A stretch of 64,000 nt of DNA from Hybos culiciformis (taxonomy: Eukaryota > Arthropoda > Insecta > Diptera > Hybotidae), in NCBI GenBank assembly GCA_964007475.1, contig OZ023273.1, positions 60,407,834 to 60,471,833 on the forward strand, given 5' to 3'. Position 1 is the stretch's first letter; every line of letters starts with the position of its first letter. The position numbers and the translations under genes are program-made. Positions 26,427-38,474 of the stretch are shown in pieces. The notes under the pieces are model-generated. The model ran no database searches and was not told the DNA's origin. It saw only the letters and a list, made by a program, of their open reading frames with translations.

Positions 26427-29400
26427 TATATACTGAGCTCCTTATGTGTATATTTTTTTTGGATCATTTATTTAAAATTTTTTATTAAGTACTAATTATT
26501 TATTATATTCTTTTTTTTTTTGCATTTAAGCAAGTTTTAACTTTTTCAACCCATTTTTTTGACACTAATTTTCATCGCGGTGACAAAAAATTCAATGTGT
26601 TAAAATTATTGACATATAAATGACATTATACTATATCGCTGACGCATCAAGAAAATTTGAAGTTGTAGACTTGAAAAACAAAAAATTTGAAAATTATGAT
26701 ACAGATATCTTTTGCGATAAAATATTTCTTAAATACAATTTGAAAGAAATTAAAATAAGGATTAAGACGCTGTCATTACAATAGTGTTCAAATCAAAAAA
26801 ATAATTCTATACAACAGCTAGCTTAATATTCGTTAATAAATTTTATAATCATATCACGTAATACTCCTTAATTGTTAACATTATTGCATTGAGCATTTTA
26901 TATAATAAATTTAAAACATTTTTATAATGTATAAAAATAGAACCTTTGGATTTTTTTTTCTATAAATTAATTCCATAATATATGTAATTATTGCAAAGGC
27001 AAGGTAAACTAAAAGCTTGTGTAAGGCAATATTACATATACTAATTTTAAATTTAAACAGAAAAATACAAAAGTTCTGTCAGTGATGGATGGATGAATGT
27101 AAGCAAAAAAAAAATTAGTATAAGGTATACATACCTACGCTACACATAATACAAAAATGAAGTTAAATAAATAAATTCATAATCACGTTTAGATTCACGT
27201 TCAGAAACACGGGTTGATATTATTATTTTTTATAAAGCTTTTTATTTTTCCAATAAGTTTTAGTAATATTTTATAACGCGTCGGGAGAACATAAATATAA
27301 GTACGTTAAACATAAAAATAATAAAAAAAAAAATATTATGTTAAATCTATTATTGAAATTTTAATTATATTGTTGTTTATTATTGGAAATATTGTTATTT
27401 TGGTAAATTTTGATAATTTTCTTCATTTTTTTCGCTTTTTAAAATACAATGATTTTTTTCACATGTTTGAGTAAAATATACTATTAATATATTTTCCACA
27501 TGCTAGTGATAGACCCACCAAAAATGTATTGAAATATGTTTCAGATCACTACACAGAAGAATTTCGTTTTATATTATATTTATATCAATTTATATTTTTT
27601 TTATGTTTCTATTGCCAGTCTCAATGCTAAAAATATACGATTCAAGCTTATACAATTTATGCTTATCTTTAATGGTATTTTTTTTGTCTTTTTACTGATT
27701 TAAGTAAAAATAAAACATGGTTAATTAATAATTTCAAACCACTCAACTATAAAAGTATAAAATAAAATTTAATGTATTTTTTACATTCACAAATTAAAGA
27801 ACAACAATACAGCTTAATACTCAATTTCATAAATCGAATAAAAATAATTGCACATGTATATAAATTTGTATATTAATTTAATCACGGTTTTATATAGTGA
27901 AAATATAAATAAGTTTGATATAATGATTTTATTATTTATCGTATCAAGAGAATGCACATAAGTGCAGTGACCTGCAAGGGGCAAAAACAAGCTTTTAGTA
28001 AAGTTGAACAGCGGGAAAGTTTAGATATTACACTTTTTTACATTTTTTTATGATATTGAAATTGAAATTATGTATCTAAATAAATGACGTTCACTTGTAC
28101 GAGCATATCTAATTATTTATGAATGTAACTTAATTTGAATCAACTTTTTGAAGTTTTCAATTTTTTCAGTGATTAGTATTAGGCAAACAAAAAAATTAAA
28201 TTTAGTTTGATTAAAAATACTGAGGTCAATGTTTTTTAATGAAAAAAATATGTTTTATTTAAAGTTTTTGTTAGCTTATAAAATAAGCTGGAATATCAAC
28301 AGTTTCAAATTTTCACAAAAGTTACAGTGAAAGAAATAAAATATCATCAGGTCAGTGACTGTTTTAGTATGTTTGGATTTTTTATGAATGTACTATGTGC
28401 AGAATTTATACATATAATAAAATATATAAAATATATAATAAAATATATAATAAAGAACTTGCAGTAATATAATGCTCCAATGTGTTTTTTTTTAAAGTGA
28501 TGTGGTGACATGTTTAGATTTCGAAAATTGCAATATTCGATGTGCGATCGATTGGCAAAATCGCTTCTATATTTTCTCTATAGTATTTTTTTTAAGTGAT
28601 TATTTTTTTTAAGTGATACACATTCGAATGGATAAAAGTGCAAATTTTTATTCTAAAATTTAAAAATATTATTCAAAAGATACACTTTATTTTATATTTT
28701 TTCATGAACAATTATTAATTTTTTTCAATTTTTTTTTAGAAGTTGGAAGAAAATATTGACAATAACAATGCTCCAAGAAATTCAATATTTTTTAAAATTC
28801 TTTAAATCATTGTTGTATTTATGAAATTTTTTATTTATTTATTTGAAAAAAAAAAAAAAAATTAAAATTTTTTAATAGAAAAAAATTTAATTTCCTATAT
28901 AAAACAGATTAGCGTCACCAAACACGAAACAAACCAACAATTATATTTACTTTTTATATTGTTTTTTTGTTTTGAAGATCGCAAGTATCGAAGCGAGAAA
29001 ATCTTAACATGTGGCATTTTAATCCACTCGCTTCGATAATCGATAGCGCTTCGCTATTCGAGTGATATCTTCATTATGTCGCCACAAAAAATTTTAAAAA
29101 TTCAAATAAATATAATAATTATATTTCAAATTTTACGGCCATAAAAACTCTTCATTACACATAAAATTTTTGAAAACACCATACTTCTGGAATTTTATTT
29201 ATCTATTTAAAAACCTCGTTTTACAACCTTCATTTTCAAAAATATCTATATATTTTCGATAGCGTTCCAGTTGCAACACATTATGTACCAAGTTGCGGCA
29301 CTAAGCTACAAAATTTTCACTAAGAGTGATGTGTATTTGGGGTCATTATTTTGGTAAATCATTTTTTTTTAAGTTCCTCTAATCGACATCTATCTATTCA

Positions 29401-29979
29401 ACACATTAATTTTCATCTGAATACATTACAAGTTTCAAAAAATGTAAAATTTTTTCCTATATAATAATATATTGTTACTCATTGAGTTTTACCTGCTTTA
29501 AACCGATCGAAATGATATAAAAGTTTAATACCGAAAAAATATTTAAATAATTAATAAATGTAATTGAATATTGATTTTATTTCTTAAACTGTAGCGGAAA
29601 TTCTTAGTTGGATAGTGATTCAATTTTTTTTTTTTTGCACTTTTGTTTGTGTTTGCCATTTTTTCGATTTAAAATTTATTAAGGTTTAGAATCAAGTAAT
29701 AAGAATTCAGATTAGTTTTACAAAATTTTACTAATTATTAGTTATTAAGGTGAAATGAAAAGAAAAAATGAAAAAAAAAAAAAAAAAAAATTAAGGGGAA
29801 AATCGTTCTTATTAAAGAAAGGTACATTTGGTAAAAAAAATAGGCAAATTTCTTGAATAATTGGCAAAAACTGTTGAATAAAAGAAGAAATTCCAAAAAA
29901 AATAATTTCATAATGAAAAATTATGTTTTTATGTAATATTTAAATTAATCAATTTTTTTTTTAGTGATGGATGAATAAT
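26166..29979. other. AT-rich stretch, no gene recognised
   Basis: Contains an ATT/TTA trinucleotide microsatellite at 26385-26423 and a TATAAAATA-type tandem at 28405-28460. No exon is defensible. It could be upstream or intronic DNA of period, whose coding exon follows a splice-acceptor-like sequence. Confidence 0.4.
28987..29063. repeat. cluster of nested short hairpins
   Basis: ATCGAAGCGAG (28987-28997) pairs exactly with CTCGCTTCGAT (29027-29037). The right arm is followed by the small palindrome ATAGCGCTTCGCTAT (29043-29057), and CACTCG (29025-29030) pairs with CGAGTG (29058-29063). The CG-rich words stand out from the AT background. It may be a decayed element end; the function is unknown. 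Confidence 0.4.
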
Positions 29980-30400
29980 TTTTCACCGTCGCAATGTAGG
30001 TTCACTTTCCATTTTTTATAAATACCTTTTTGGAACGGATACGTGTTCCCTGGAAGTAAAAACGCTACTTCCTTCACTTCAAGTATTTTCACGTCAAACA
30101 CGTACCGCTTTAACGTCATACCCATATTTCGTCAAAATTCCTAGATGAGATAGAACGGGCTTCGAAGATTCGTTTTCAGTTCGAACCTCGAGAATGTGGA
30201 ATGCTCTCCCATCAAAATTGTTCCCCACAGCTGGCGGTCGTTTCATTTACGACTTGCGCCGCTGTAAGAAAAGTGTAAATGATTTCCTACTAACTGTCCC
30301 AGTTTTTAATCCCGGCCCCATTATCAAATCCATACTTTTTTAAGTGTAAAAGGTATCTCACCTAGTGATTTGGTAACTTTAATAAAAAAAAAAAAAAAAT
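29980..30400 (+). mobile_element. 3'-terminal fragment of a non-LTR retrotransposon (family B)
   Basis: Homologous over its whole length to 45815-46241. It encodes a decayed reverse-transcriptase C-terminus (the equivalent of SRMWNALP and DLRRFKKSVNDYLLTVP in the other copy), followed by a short 3' UTR with CACCTAGTGATTTGGTAAC and a poly(A) tract at about 30384-30400. The 5' truncation and poly(A) end are the signature of target-primed insertion. It lies about 740 bp upstream of period. Stop codons and frame changes make it non-functional. Confidence 0.85.
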
Positions 30401-31140
30401 GACGGCAGGAATCGAAAAAATAAAATTATTTTCCTCTTTTCATCAGTTTTTTTCAGTATCGTTTAAGTAGATTCTCAAATATTAATATTTACAACGAAAA
30501 ACTCTAATAATTTCGAACAATTACAATATTTGCTATTTCGCAAACAGAGAAATTAATTTTCACATATTCTACACGATTTCCGTCGGGACTGAGATTAAAT
30601 ATATAAAACATTTTGAAATCGTCTATCATCTGCATATTTGTTTTATTATAGAACTTCAATATACATATTAGTAATAAATAAAAAATTAATAATAATAATT
30701 TTATTTTGTTTTTCTATAAGCTTTTACATCCCGTAGATTGTAGAACTACTCCATTTTGGGTAACCAGGTGTTAGTTATATTTTTTTGATAACGAATGTGA
30801 ACTTAAACTAAATCTGTTGTGATAATTTTATATTATAAAATCTAAATATTTTAATTGAAAGATTAATTTTTTTTAAATAACTTTTATAAAATTTGATTTA
30901 ATACCAATCTTTTCTCTAAGGTTATCCAACTAAACAACGTTTCCTTCCTATCTATATTAGTATTGTTAAGCCTCAGAGATCGCGAATATAAAAATTAGTA
31001 TTTCATTTTTAGTAAGGTTTATTTTTCGTTGCGTTGAACATTATACTAATTCATATCGGTATCAAGGTTGTTAATAATAAAATTTTAGATTATTGTATAA
31101 TATATAGATTGAAAATCCTTATGTCTTTTTTATTTTAGAA
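30401..31140 (+). other. sequence upstream of period, ending in a splice-acceptor-like site
   Basis: No open frame. A pyrimidine-rich run ending TTTTTATTTTAG at 31127-31138 sits two bases before the period ATG. The coding exon probably begins just before the start codon, with the 5' UTR exon(s) further upstream, as in Drosophila per, where the ATG is in exon 2. I could not locate the first exon or a CACGTG E-box. Confidence 0.5.
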
Positions 31141-34100
31141 ATGGAAAAGGAAAATCTTTCGTCATCAATCAAAACAACTCTTGCAGATTCTGCCTACTCC
31201 AATAGTTGCAACAACAGCCAATCTCAGAGAAGTGGAAGTTTCAAATCGCGTTTAAGTGGAAGCCACTCATCTGGTTCATCTGGTTACGGTGGTAAACAAA
31301 ATAGCAGTAACGCAACTGACACAGCCAGTAATACTACATCCCAAAAACGAGATAAAGATAAAGGGCGCAAGAAAAAAAAAATAAAAAGTTGTTCTACCAC
31401 AACAACAGATTCCATTCAAGAGTCCAAAAATGCAGATAAAAATGAAATTGATTGCCCGCAGTGGTCGCAATCAACATCCCATGCTTTCACTTCAGCGTTG
31501 GGTGACAATTTCGAAGAAATGGAAATGTCCCAAACCATTACCAAAGAACCAGAGGGAAATATACAAATAGCGTTAGATTCTCCAAAATCAAAACTTGAAG
31601 TTGAGCACAAATCAGAAAATTCAAAAGAAGAAGGCTTTAGATGCGTTATATCAATGCATGATGGGATTGTGCTTTTCACAACTCCAAACATAACAGATTT
31701 ATTAGGATTTCCGCGCGATATGTGGTTAGGTAGATCCTTTATTGATTTTGTACACCCTAAAGACAGGGCAACTTTTGCTAGCCAAATATCAACTGCGATT
31801 CCAATAGCAGAGAGTAAAGTTAATTGTTCTAAAGATTTAAAATTTTCTTTGCATGTTATGCTTAGAAAATATCGAGGATTATCTAATGCAGGATATAATG
31901 TGATTGGAAAATCTGTAGCATACGAATCTTTTTGCATAAATTTAACATTCAAAGATGTACCGCAAACACCAAAAGAAGAAAACTTTTCTATATTAGATGG
32001 TGCCAGTATGCTTTTAGTCATTAGCGCAATACCCATCAAATCGGCATATAAAATTCCAAATGAAAACATGTCAACAAAAAGTTTAAAATTTTCAACTCGA
32101 CATACAGCAACTGGAATAATTTCCCAAGTAGATGGAGCTTATGCTTCGGCACTGGGATATTTCACGCAAGACTTGGTTGGAAAGCAAATTTTAGATTTTT
32201 ATCATGACGAGGAGTTATTAAATATGAGAAACATTTATGAAATCGTAATTAAAAAGAATTCTCAGTCTGGAGATAAGTATTGTAGTAAACCTTACAGATA
32301 TCTAGTAAAAAATGGTAGTCACATAATTCTCGAAACAGAATGGACTAGTTTCATAAATCCATGGACTAGAAAACTAGAATTTATAATAGGTAATCATAAA
32401 GTTTTCCAAGGACCTCAAGATCCGGATGTATTTAAGAACTCTATTGAAAAACCTCCATCTACCTTAGAAAACAATCAAAAATTAAGCAAAATTAAAGAAG
32501 AAATTTTAAGTTTATTATCTCAGTCAGTAGACAGGCCAACCGATAGTATGAAGCAAGAAGTTTCAAAGCGATGTCAAGCATTAGCTAGCTTTATGGAAAA
32601 TTTAATGGATGAAGTACCAAAATATGATTTGAAAATTGACATGTCACATGACGTTGACCTATCTATGTCAGAAAGAGGATCTGTAATGATGGGAGAAATC
32701 TCTCCACATCATGATTATTATTGTGATAGTAAGAGTTCAACTGAAACACCTCCGAGTTATAATCAATTAAATTATAATGAAAATTTACAAAGATTTTTTA
32801 ACAGCAAACCTGTTACTGAATTAGCTGAAGATCAAAGTGGTATTGAACATTTGATCGATGCAACGGAACTAAAAAGTTCTAAAAATTTCAAAAAAGATAC
32901 TGAGGATGATGTAAGTGGAAATATACAACAGGATGATATTGATCTCCATGAAGAAGTTGTCCAAGCAATTGATCAAGAAAATTTTATCTTGTCGCCGACA
33001 TTGACAGAAATTTTACTGCAAAAACATAACGAAGAAATGGAAAAGAAAATGCTCAAAAAACATCGTGAATCTCGAATTAGATTAGGAGATAAATTAAAAA
33101 AATGCCATGATAAACAGGAGCAAAATTATGGTGTTAAAAGAAATGGTTCATTTACATTAGATAATGATGTTCATAAAACCTCAAAATTTCAGCCAGTTGA
33201 ACAACAACATTTAACTTTAGATCCCAATAATTTAAAAACATTTTCATCTTCACGAGGATTAATGGATAAAATATCTTTTCAACAACTTTCTAGGAACATC
33301 GATTTATGGCCCCCATTTTCTGTTAGTTTAACAACAATGTCAACTCCTCCAAAACCAGCAACAAATAATTTTGTTTCAACACCTGGGCTTTTCTATTACG
33401 TACCTTCAAATTCAGATTCTAATTTACGGGAACAAAATAGATCAACATCAGTTTCTTATCCCTTACAGTGCATGACGCGGCTCATGTATCCTCAAGTATT
33501 TTACGCTCAACCAACAAACATGGTATATCAACCAATGACTGTTCAGACATCAAATTGTTTAGAATTTTCTCAAGAACATAATTTATTGCCACAATATAAC
33601 AAGAGTATGCAAGATATGTCGTATACTAGATCAAAAGTAGACCAATGGCAAGCAAATAATTCAACCACCAACAAAAAAAATTTAAAATCATCTTCAAAAT
33701 CTACTTCATTAAATGCAGAATCTGGTTCTAGTATTGAAAATTCGGAAAATAAAAATCATAGCGATGATACAGATGAATCTAGTTTTTCTAGTTTTTACTC
33801 ATCACTTTTCAAAACCGATAACTCGTCTTCGGATGTCGGGAATTATGCAAAGAAGCATTTCAGTGGCATTGATAAAAATAAAAAAGAGGTAAGCAATCGA
33901 CAATGGAGAAGACAAGAACCACCATGGATAAATGACGTTGACATAACATCAGAATTAATGTATAACTATCAAGTAAAATGCAAAAATGTCGCCGACATTC
34001 TAAATAAAGATTTTGTTGCTCTAAAACGTTTGAAACAGCCCTTATTGGTCAATGATCAACTTGATCAATTATATATTGACTTGGAATTAGAAGGGATAGC

Positions 34101-34272
34101 ATCAAAATTTTTTTCAAGCGACACAAGTTCTGGAAGTAGTAGTGATGATGATAGTACATTAAGAAGATCGAGGCAAATAAGACACAATAAGCTAACAATG
34201 ATATTTGAAGAAGACTGCCCTTTCCCATCACTAATTCCTACAGCAGAAACACTTACATTTGAAAAAAAATGA
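31141..34272 (+). CDS. per: PERIOD circadian clock protein (single coding exon)
   Basis: A 1043-residue continuous frame for PERIOD, the repressor of the CLOCK/CYCLE loop, which shuttles between cytoplasm and nucleus. The N-terminus has the insect block [17 protein letters not shown] / [14 protein letters not shown] and a basic NLS-like run ([14 protein letters not shown]). PAS-A spans roughly residues 160-300 ([35 protein letters not shown]). PAS-B spans ~315-425 ([37 protein letters not shown]). Next come [16 protein letters not shown] and [10 protein letters not shown] blocks, a KKHRESR motif, [23 protein letters not shown] (~880) and a C-terminal [19 protein letters not shown]...[10 protein letters not shown] block (~925-990). 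There is no Thr-Gly repeat. Period genes in other insects have several to many coding introns; here none interrupts the frame. It is either a lineage with intron loss or a retrocopy. The 3' UTR follows to about 34500. Confidence 0.97.
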
Positions 34273-34491
34273 GCAGCTAGTTTTTAATTTTATTTTTATT
34301 TTACATCTTTAGATAATAGTCTGAAGAATTGGATTTTCAAAATAATTGTGTTTTCAAGGCCAATTTTATTCCTTTTCATGAGACGACTTTTTTTCCAGTC
34401 ATCATTCAGTATGTATAAAGGATGTGATGTTTGATAATAAAAATGATTCTACATTTACAGAATGAAAGCATTTGTTGGAACTAAATATTGA

Positions 34492-34497
34492 AATAAA
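34492..34497 (+). terminator. polyadenylation signal of period (AATAAA)
   Basis: AATAAA about 220 bases after the period stop codon, followed within 30 bases by T-rich DNA. It is the best candidate for the 3' end of the transcript; chance occurrence is likely in such AT-rich DNA. Confidence 0.45.
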
Positions 34498-34640
34498 TAA
34501 AGACAAATATATGTACATATCTTATTCACAGTTTTTTTGTTCCTTTAAATTTTTAATTTTGTCCCAGGTTTTAGAGTCGATGACGAAATGACACTCAGAA
34601 ACTTTTACCAACAACACAACACAAAATTGTGTTCTAATTC

Positions 34641-35887
34641 GAAAAGTTAAATTTAAAATTCAATTTATATTTATATTCAGTACATATATTATTTTCTAAA
34701 TTAATATTTAACTTGATCAAGTTAATAAATACTCATACTGAATAAAAAAGATTTAAAAACCACGTTTTTTACTTGATCAAAAAGAAGAAAATAAAAATTT
34801 TTCTGCGGCTCATTTAGAGAATTGTGGACACACATACTTGAATCTGATTACAACAGTCTATAACTAGAAACGTTGGGCGCATTTTGGAGGAGGTCGCTCG
34901 GTAGGAGGCCAACAACATTTTTGTTACGAAATTTGTGTGATTAATCATTTCCTCTTTTTATGATGCAAATTTGAATGAAATCGGACGAGCTTTTGAAGTA
35001 CTCTCCCAGAGGAGGTCGCTGGGCAGGAGGCCAATAAATTTGTTGTAACAAAATTCGTGTGTTTAATTATATCTTTTTTTAATGTACCAAATTTGTATGA
35101 AATCGAACAAACTTTTGAAGTCCTCCTCAAGGGAACGTCGCTGAGAGGCCAATACATTTTTTGATACGAAATTTGTGTGTATAATTATTTCCTCTTTTTA
35201 TGTACTAAATTTGAATATAATCGGTCGAGCTTTTGCTTATGAATATTTGATTGCAAAATTCATGGGCAGAAAAACAGACAAGAAACTTTTCACATCATGA
35301 TTAAAGTGGTAGAATATTACATTGTCATCGGGTGCAGAGCTATATTAAAAGTTTCAGAGCTTTAGCTTCTCGGAAAATGGTTTAAAATTTGATTACAAAA
35401 TTTCGTGACAAGAAAGAACTTAATAAAAACGTTGTAAAATCATTGCCTTGTAAAGAAACTATTATTTGTAAATAACTTTACACTATGTATTAACTTAACC
35501 CGAAAGGGTGATTCTTGCACCCGAATCATCAAAATATTCGTGCTTTAAGCTGACTAGAAAGAAAGGAGAAGGATTTTATAAATAAACTATTTAGTTTTAA
35601 CATAAATGTACAGCATTTATCTAAATTCTATTGCAAATATATATATTCTTGAAATTCTTGTCGTGATCGTTAGAAATTGCTTCTTTGTTGATTTTTTAGA
35701 TTAAGACAAAGCATTACTTCTGCAAAAGTGTGCAAATAGTAATACGTTCAATAATTAATTTTAATTATATTATTCCCAGTAGAACTTTTAGGAAGTACCA
35801 TTCCTTCGATTACTTCTTCGATTACTAAGTAATGCATTCAAAAGAGTTCATTACATAATCAAAGTTTTATAATGTATTACAATGGGT
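34641..35887. repeat. tandem duplication, copy 1 (1247 bp)
   Basis: First of two head-to-tail copies with an offset of exactly 1247 bp. Every segment I compared is identical, including two 70-codon frames that are the same residue for residue. Near 34889-35250 are three degenerate 122-bp subrepeats, each starting AGGTCGCT or ACGTCGCT (34891, 35013, 35135). The distal part holds words like TAATGCATTCAAAAGAGTTC that recur in diverged form beyond copy 2. The open frame at 34945-35157 (minus) lies wholly in the subrepeats and is not a gene. Confidence 0.95.
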
Positions 35888-37134
35888 GAAAAGTTAAATT
35901 TAAAATTCAATTTATATTTATATTCAGTACATATATTATTTTCTAAATTAATATTTAACTTGATCAAGTTAATAAATACTCATACTGAATAAAAAAGATT
36001 TAAAAACCACGTTTTTTACTTGATCAAAAAGAAGAAAATAAAAATTTTTCTGCGGCTCATTTAGAGAATTGTGGACACACATACTTGAATCTGATTACAA
36101 CAGTCTATAACTAGAAACGTTGGGCGCATTTTGGAGGAGGTCGCTCGGTAGGAGGCCAACAACATTTTTGTTACGAAATTTGTGTGATTAATCATTTCCT
36201 CTTTTTATGATGCAAATTTGAATGAAATCGGACGAGCTTTTGAAGTACTCTCCCAGAGGAGGTCGCTGGGCAGGAGGCCAATAAATTTGTTGTAACAAAA
36301 TTCGTGTGTTTAATTATATCTTTTTTTAATGTACCAAATTTGTATGAAATCGAACAAACTTTTGAAGTCCTCCTCAAGGGAACGTCGCTGAGAGGCCAAT
36401 ACATTTTTTGATACGAAATTTGTGTGTATAATTATTTCCTCTTTTTATGTACTAAATTTGAATATAATCGGTCGAGCTTTTGCTTATGAATATTTGATTG
36501 CAAAATTCATGGGCAGAAAAACAGACAAGAAACTTTTCACATCATGATTAAAGTGGTAGAATATTACATTGTCATCGGGTGCAGAGCTATATTAAAAGTT
36601 TCAGAGCTTTAGCTTCTCGGAAAATGGTTTAAAATTTGATTACAAAATTTCGTGACAAGAAAGAACTTAATAAAAACGTTGTAAAATCATTGCCTTGTAA
36701 AGAAACTATTATTTGTAAATAACTTTACACTATGTATTAACTTAACCCGAAAGGGTGATTCTTGCACCCGAATCATCAAAATATTCGTGCTTTAAGCTGA
36801 CTAGAAAGAAAGGAGAAGGATTTTATAAATAAACTATTTAGTTTTAACATAAATGTACAGCATTTATCTAAATTCTATTGCAAATATATATATTCTTGAA
36901 ATTCTTGTCGTGATCGTTAGAAATTGCTTCTTTGTTGATTTTTTAGATTAAGACAAAGCATTACTTCTGCAAAAGTGTGCAAATAGTAATACGTTCAATA
37001 ATTAATTTTAATTATATTATTCCCAGTAGAACTTTTAGGAAGTACCATTCCTTCGATTACTTCTTCGATTACTAAGTAATGCATTCAAAAGAGTTCATTA
37101 CATAATCAAAGTTTTATAATGTATTACAATGGGT
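35888..37134. repeat. tandem duplication, copy 2 (1247 bp)
   Basis: Second copy. The junction at 35888 and the right breakpoint at 37135 share the 5-bp word GAAAA, a microhomology consistent with a recent non-homologous tandem duplication. No differences from copy 1 were seen by eye, so it is either very young or an assembly artefact. Confidence 0.95.
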
Positions 37135-37310
37135 GAAAATTTAATGCAAATGGTAATACATAAAGGCACTAAGTATCAAAAGAGTGCATTACTTCTTCTA
37201 TTATATAATGAAAGTTTTAGATTGCTTTACCATGGGCTAAAATTTAATGCAAAAGGTAATGTATAAACTATAAAGTCACCATAGATAATTTATGTTTTCG
37301 ATTTTTTCTT
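37135..37310. repeat. diverged copies of the duplicated unit's terminal subrepeat
   Basis: Beyond copy 2, phrases such as GAAAATTTAATGCAAATGGTAATAC and AAAAGAGTGCATTACTTCTTC repeat, with divergence, the last ~80 bases of the 1247-bp unit. An older minisatellite-like array therefore preceded the recent duplication. Confidence 0.6.
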
Positions 37311-37378
37311 AATACTATAGCTCAGTGGTAAAATGGTGGATTAGAATGCTAAAGACCAAGGTTCGAACCCGAAGAAGG
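37311..37378 (+). pseudogene. tRNA-like sequence (A and B boxes), tRNA pseudogene or SINE head
   Basis: TAGCTCAGTGGT (37318-37329) fits an RNA polymerase III A box and GGTTCGAACCC (37360-37370) fits a B box and T-arm, at tRNA-like spacing. The acceptor stem does not close (AATACTA at the 5' side, GGTATAAG at the 3' side) and the anticodon arm shows only a 4-bp stem (TTAG/CTAA) with a short loop. It is therefore not a working tRNA. It may be a tRNA-derived SINE promoter or a decayed tRNA. No anticodon is assigned. Confidence 0.5.
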
Positions 37379-38474
37379 TATAAGCAAAATAAAGTTAATA
37401 AAATAGTAAGTAAAATAAAACAAAAATAAAAATTCCATACAAAAGTTATCAATGTTTTCTCCTGCAAAGTAAAGCTGTAAACACAATTAAATCCCACTGA
37501 CCAAACACCAGTAGTAGGATTTAAAAAAAACAGTGATAGCTTAATTTCTATTCCGTAATTGAGACCCAAAACCTATAAATGTTGTTTTCCTAGATTTCTA
37601 TTAACCGCATAATGCGAAGATTTTAAATTTTACCTTGTTGGAAACAGCTCACACGAAGCTTTCAACTAAGTTTTTTCCTAGAAATGATATATTTTTTATG
37701 TTAACTCATCCAGCAATGCCAAAATCAGAAATTTATGATAATTTGAACCTTACCAAAACGTCTTCTTAAATATATTGTTATTGACAAGTACTTACCATTA
37801 TTGAATTTACAATAATTATTGTTAATGATTAATAAAAGGATTCATAGAATATTATTTAACCTTGGATGCAGCTAAAAAAAAAACTAAATTTAATTTTCAT
37901 TCTGTTAAAAATTTATATTAATTGTTACTTGTTTTTGATCAAAAATTAAAACAGGAACAATTTTCAGTTTATCTTTGTCTGTTCGTCTATCCAATCTATT
38001 GTTTTTTTAAACCTTTGCGGCCATTAACATTCTTCCGCCCTGAACTTTTTTTTATTTGAGGAAGATTTAATTTTTATTATTATCTTTATTATTATTATTA
38101 TTATCTTTGAAGGAAATTATATTTTTTTTATGTTATTAAATTTTATATATTTTGTAATATGAGCAGTATAGTCATTTGTGGTAAAAACTATTTAACTTCA
38201 ATTAAAATTCAAATTAACTTTTTCTTTTAATTCCTTGATAGCCATAAAATAAAGATAAATTTTAAAATTTTCGGTATTCAGGAATTTTGAAAATTAATTT
38301 TTTTTTTTTTTTCAGAAATTAAATTAAACCTTGTCATCTTAATGAGAACATTCTTAATGGGATAATGATTTTTGTGAAATAGTAGATTAGAAAAAATCCT
38401 AAATAAATAAGGGCTTTTGCCCCAGAGCTTATAATGTTGACTTTTATTAATTTTTATATTATTAATATTAATAG
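37379..38474. other. AT-rich stretch, no gene recognised
   Basis: Open frames at 37315-37569 and 38278-38520 (both minus) are not supported by domains; the first overlaps the tRNA-like sequence. An ATT microsatellite lies at 38078-38105. Confidence 0.4.

Noticed and set aside
31416..32069. 217-codon minus-strand frame inside period
   Set aside because: Antisense shadow of the PAS region; no domain, no start context, and the sense frame is a well-recognised protein.
34945..36404. Two identical 70-codon minus-strand frames
   Set aside because: They lie in the 122-bp subrepeats and are identical only because the unit is duplicated.
37311..37378. Functional tRNA gene
   Set aside because: Acceptor stem does not pair and the anticodon loop is the wrong size.
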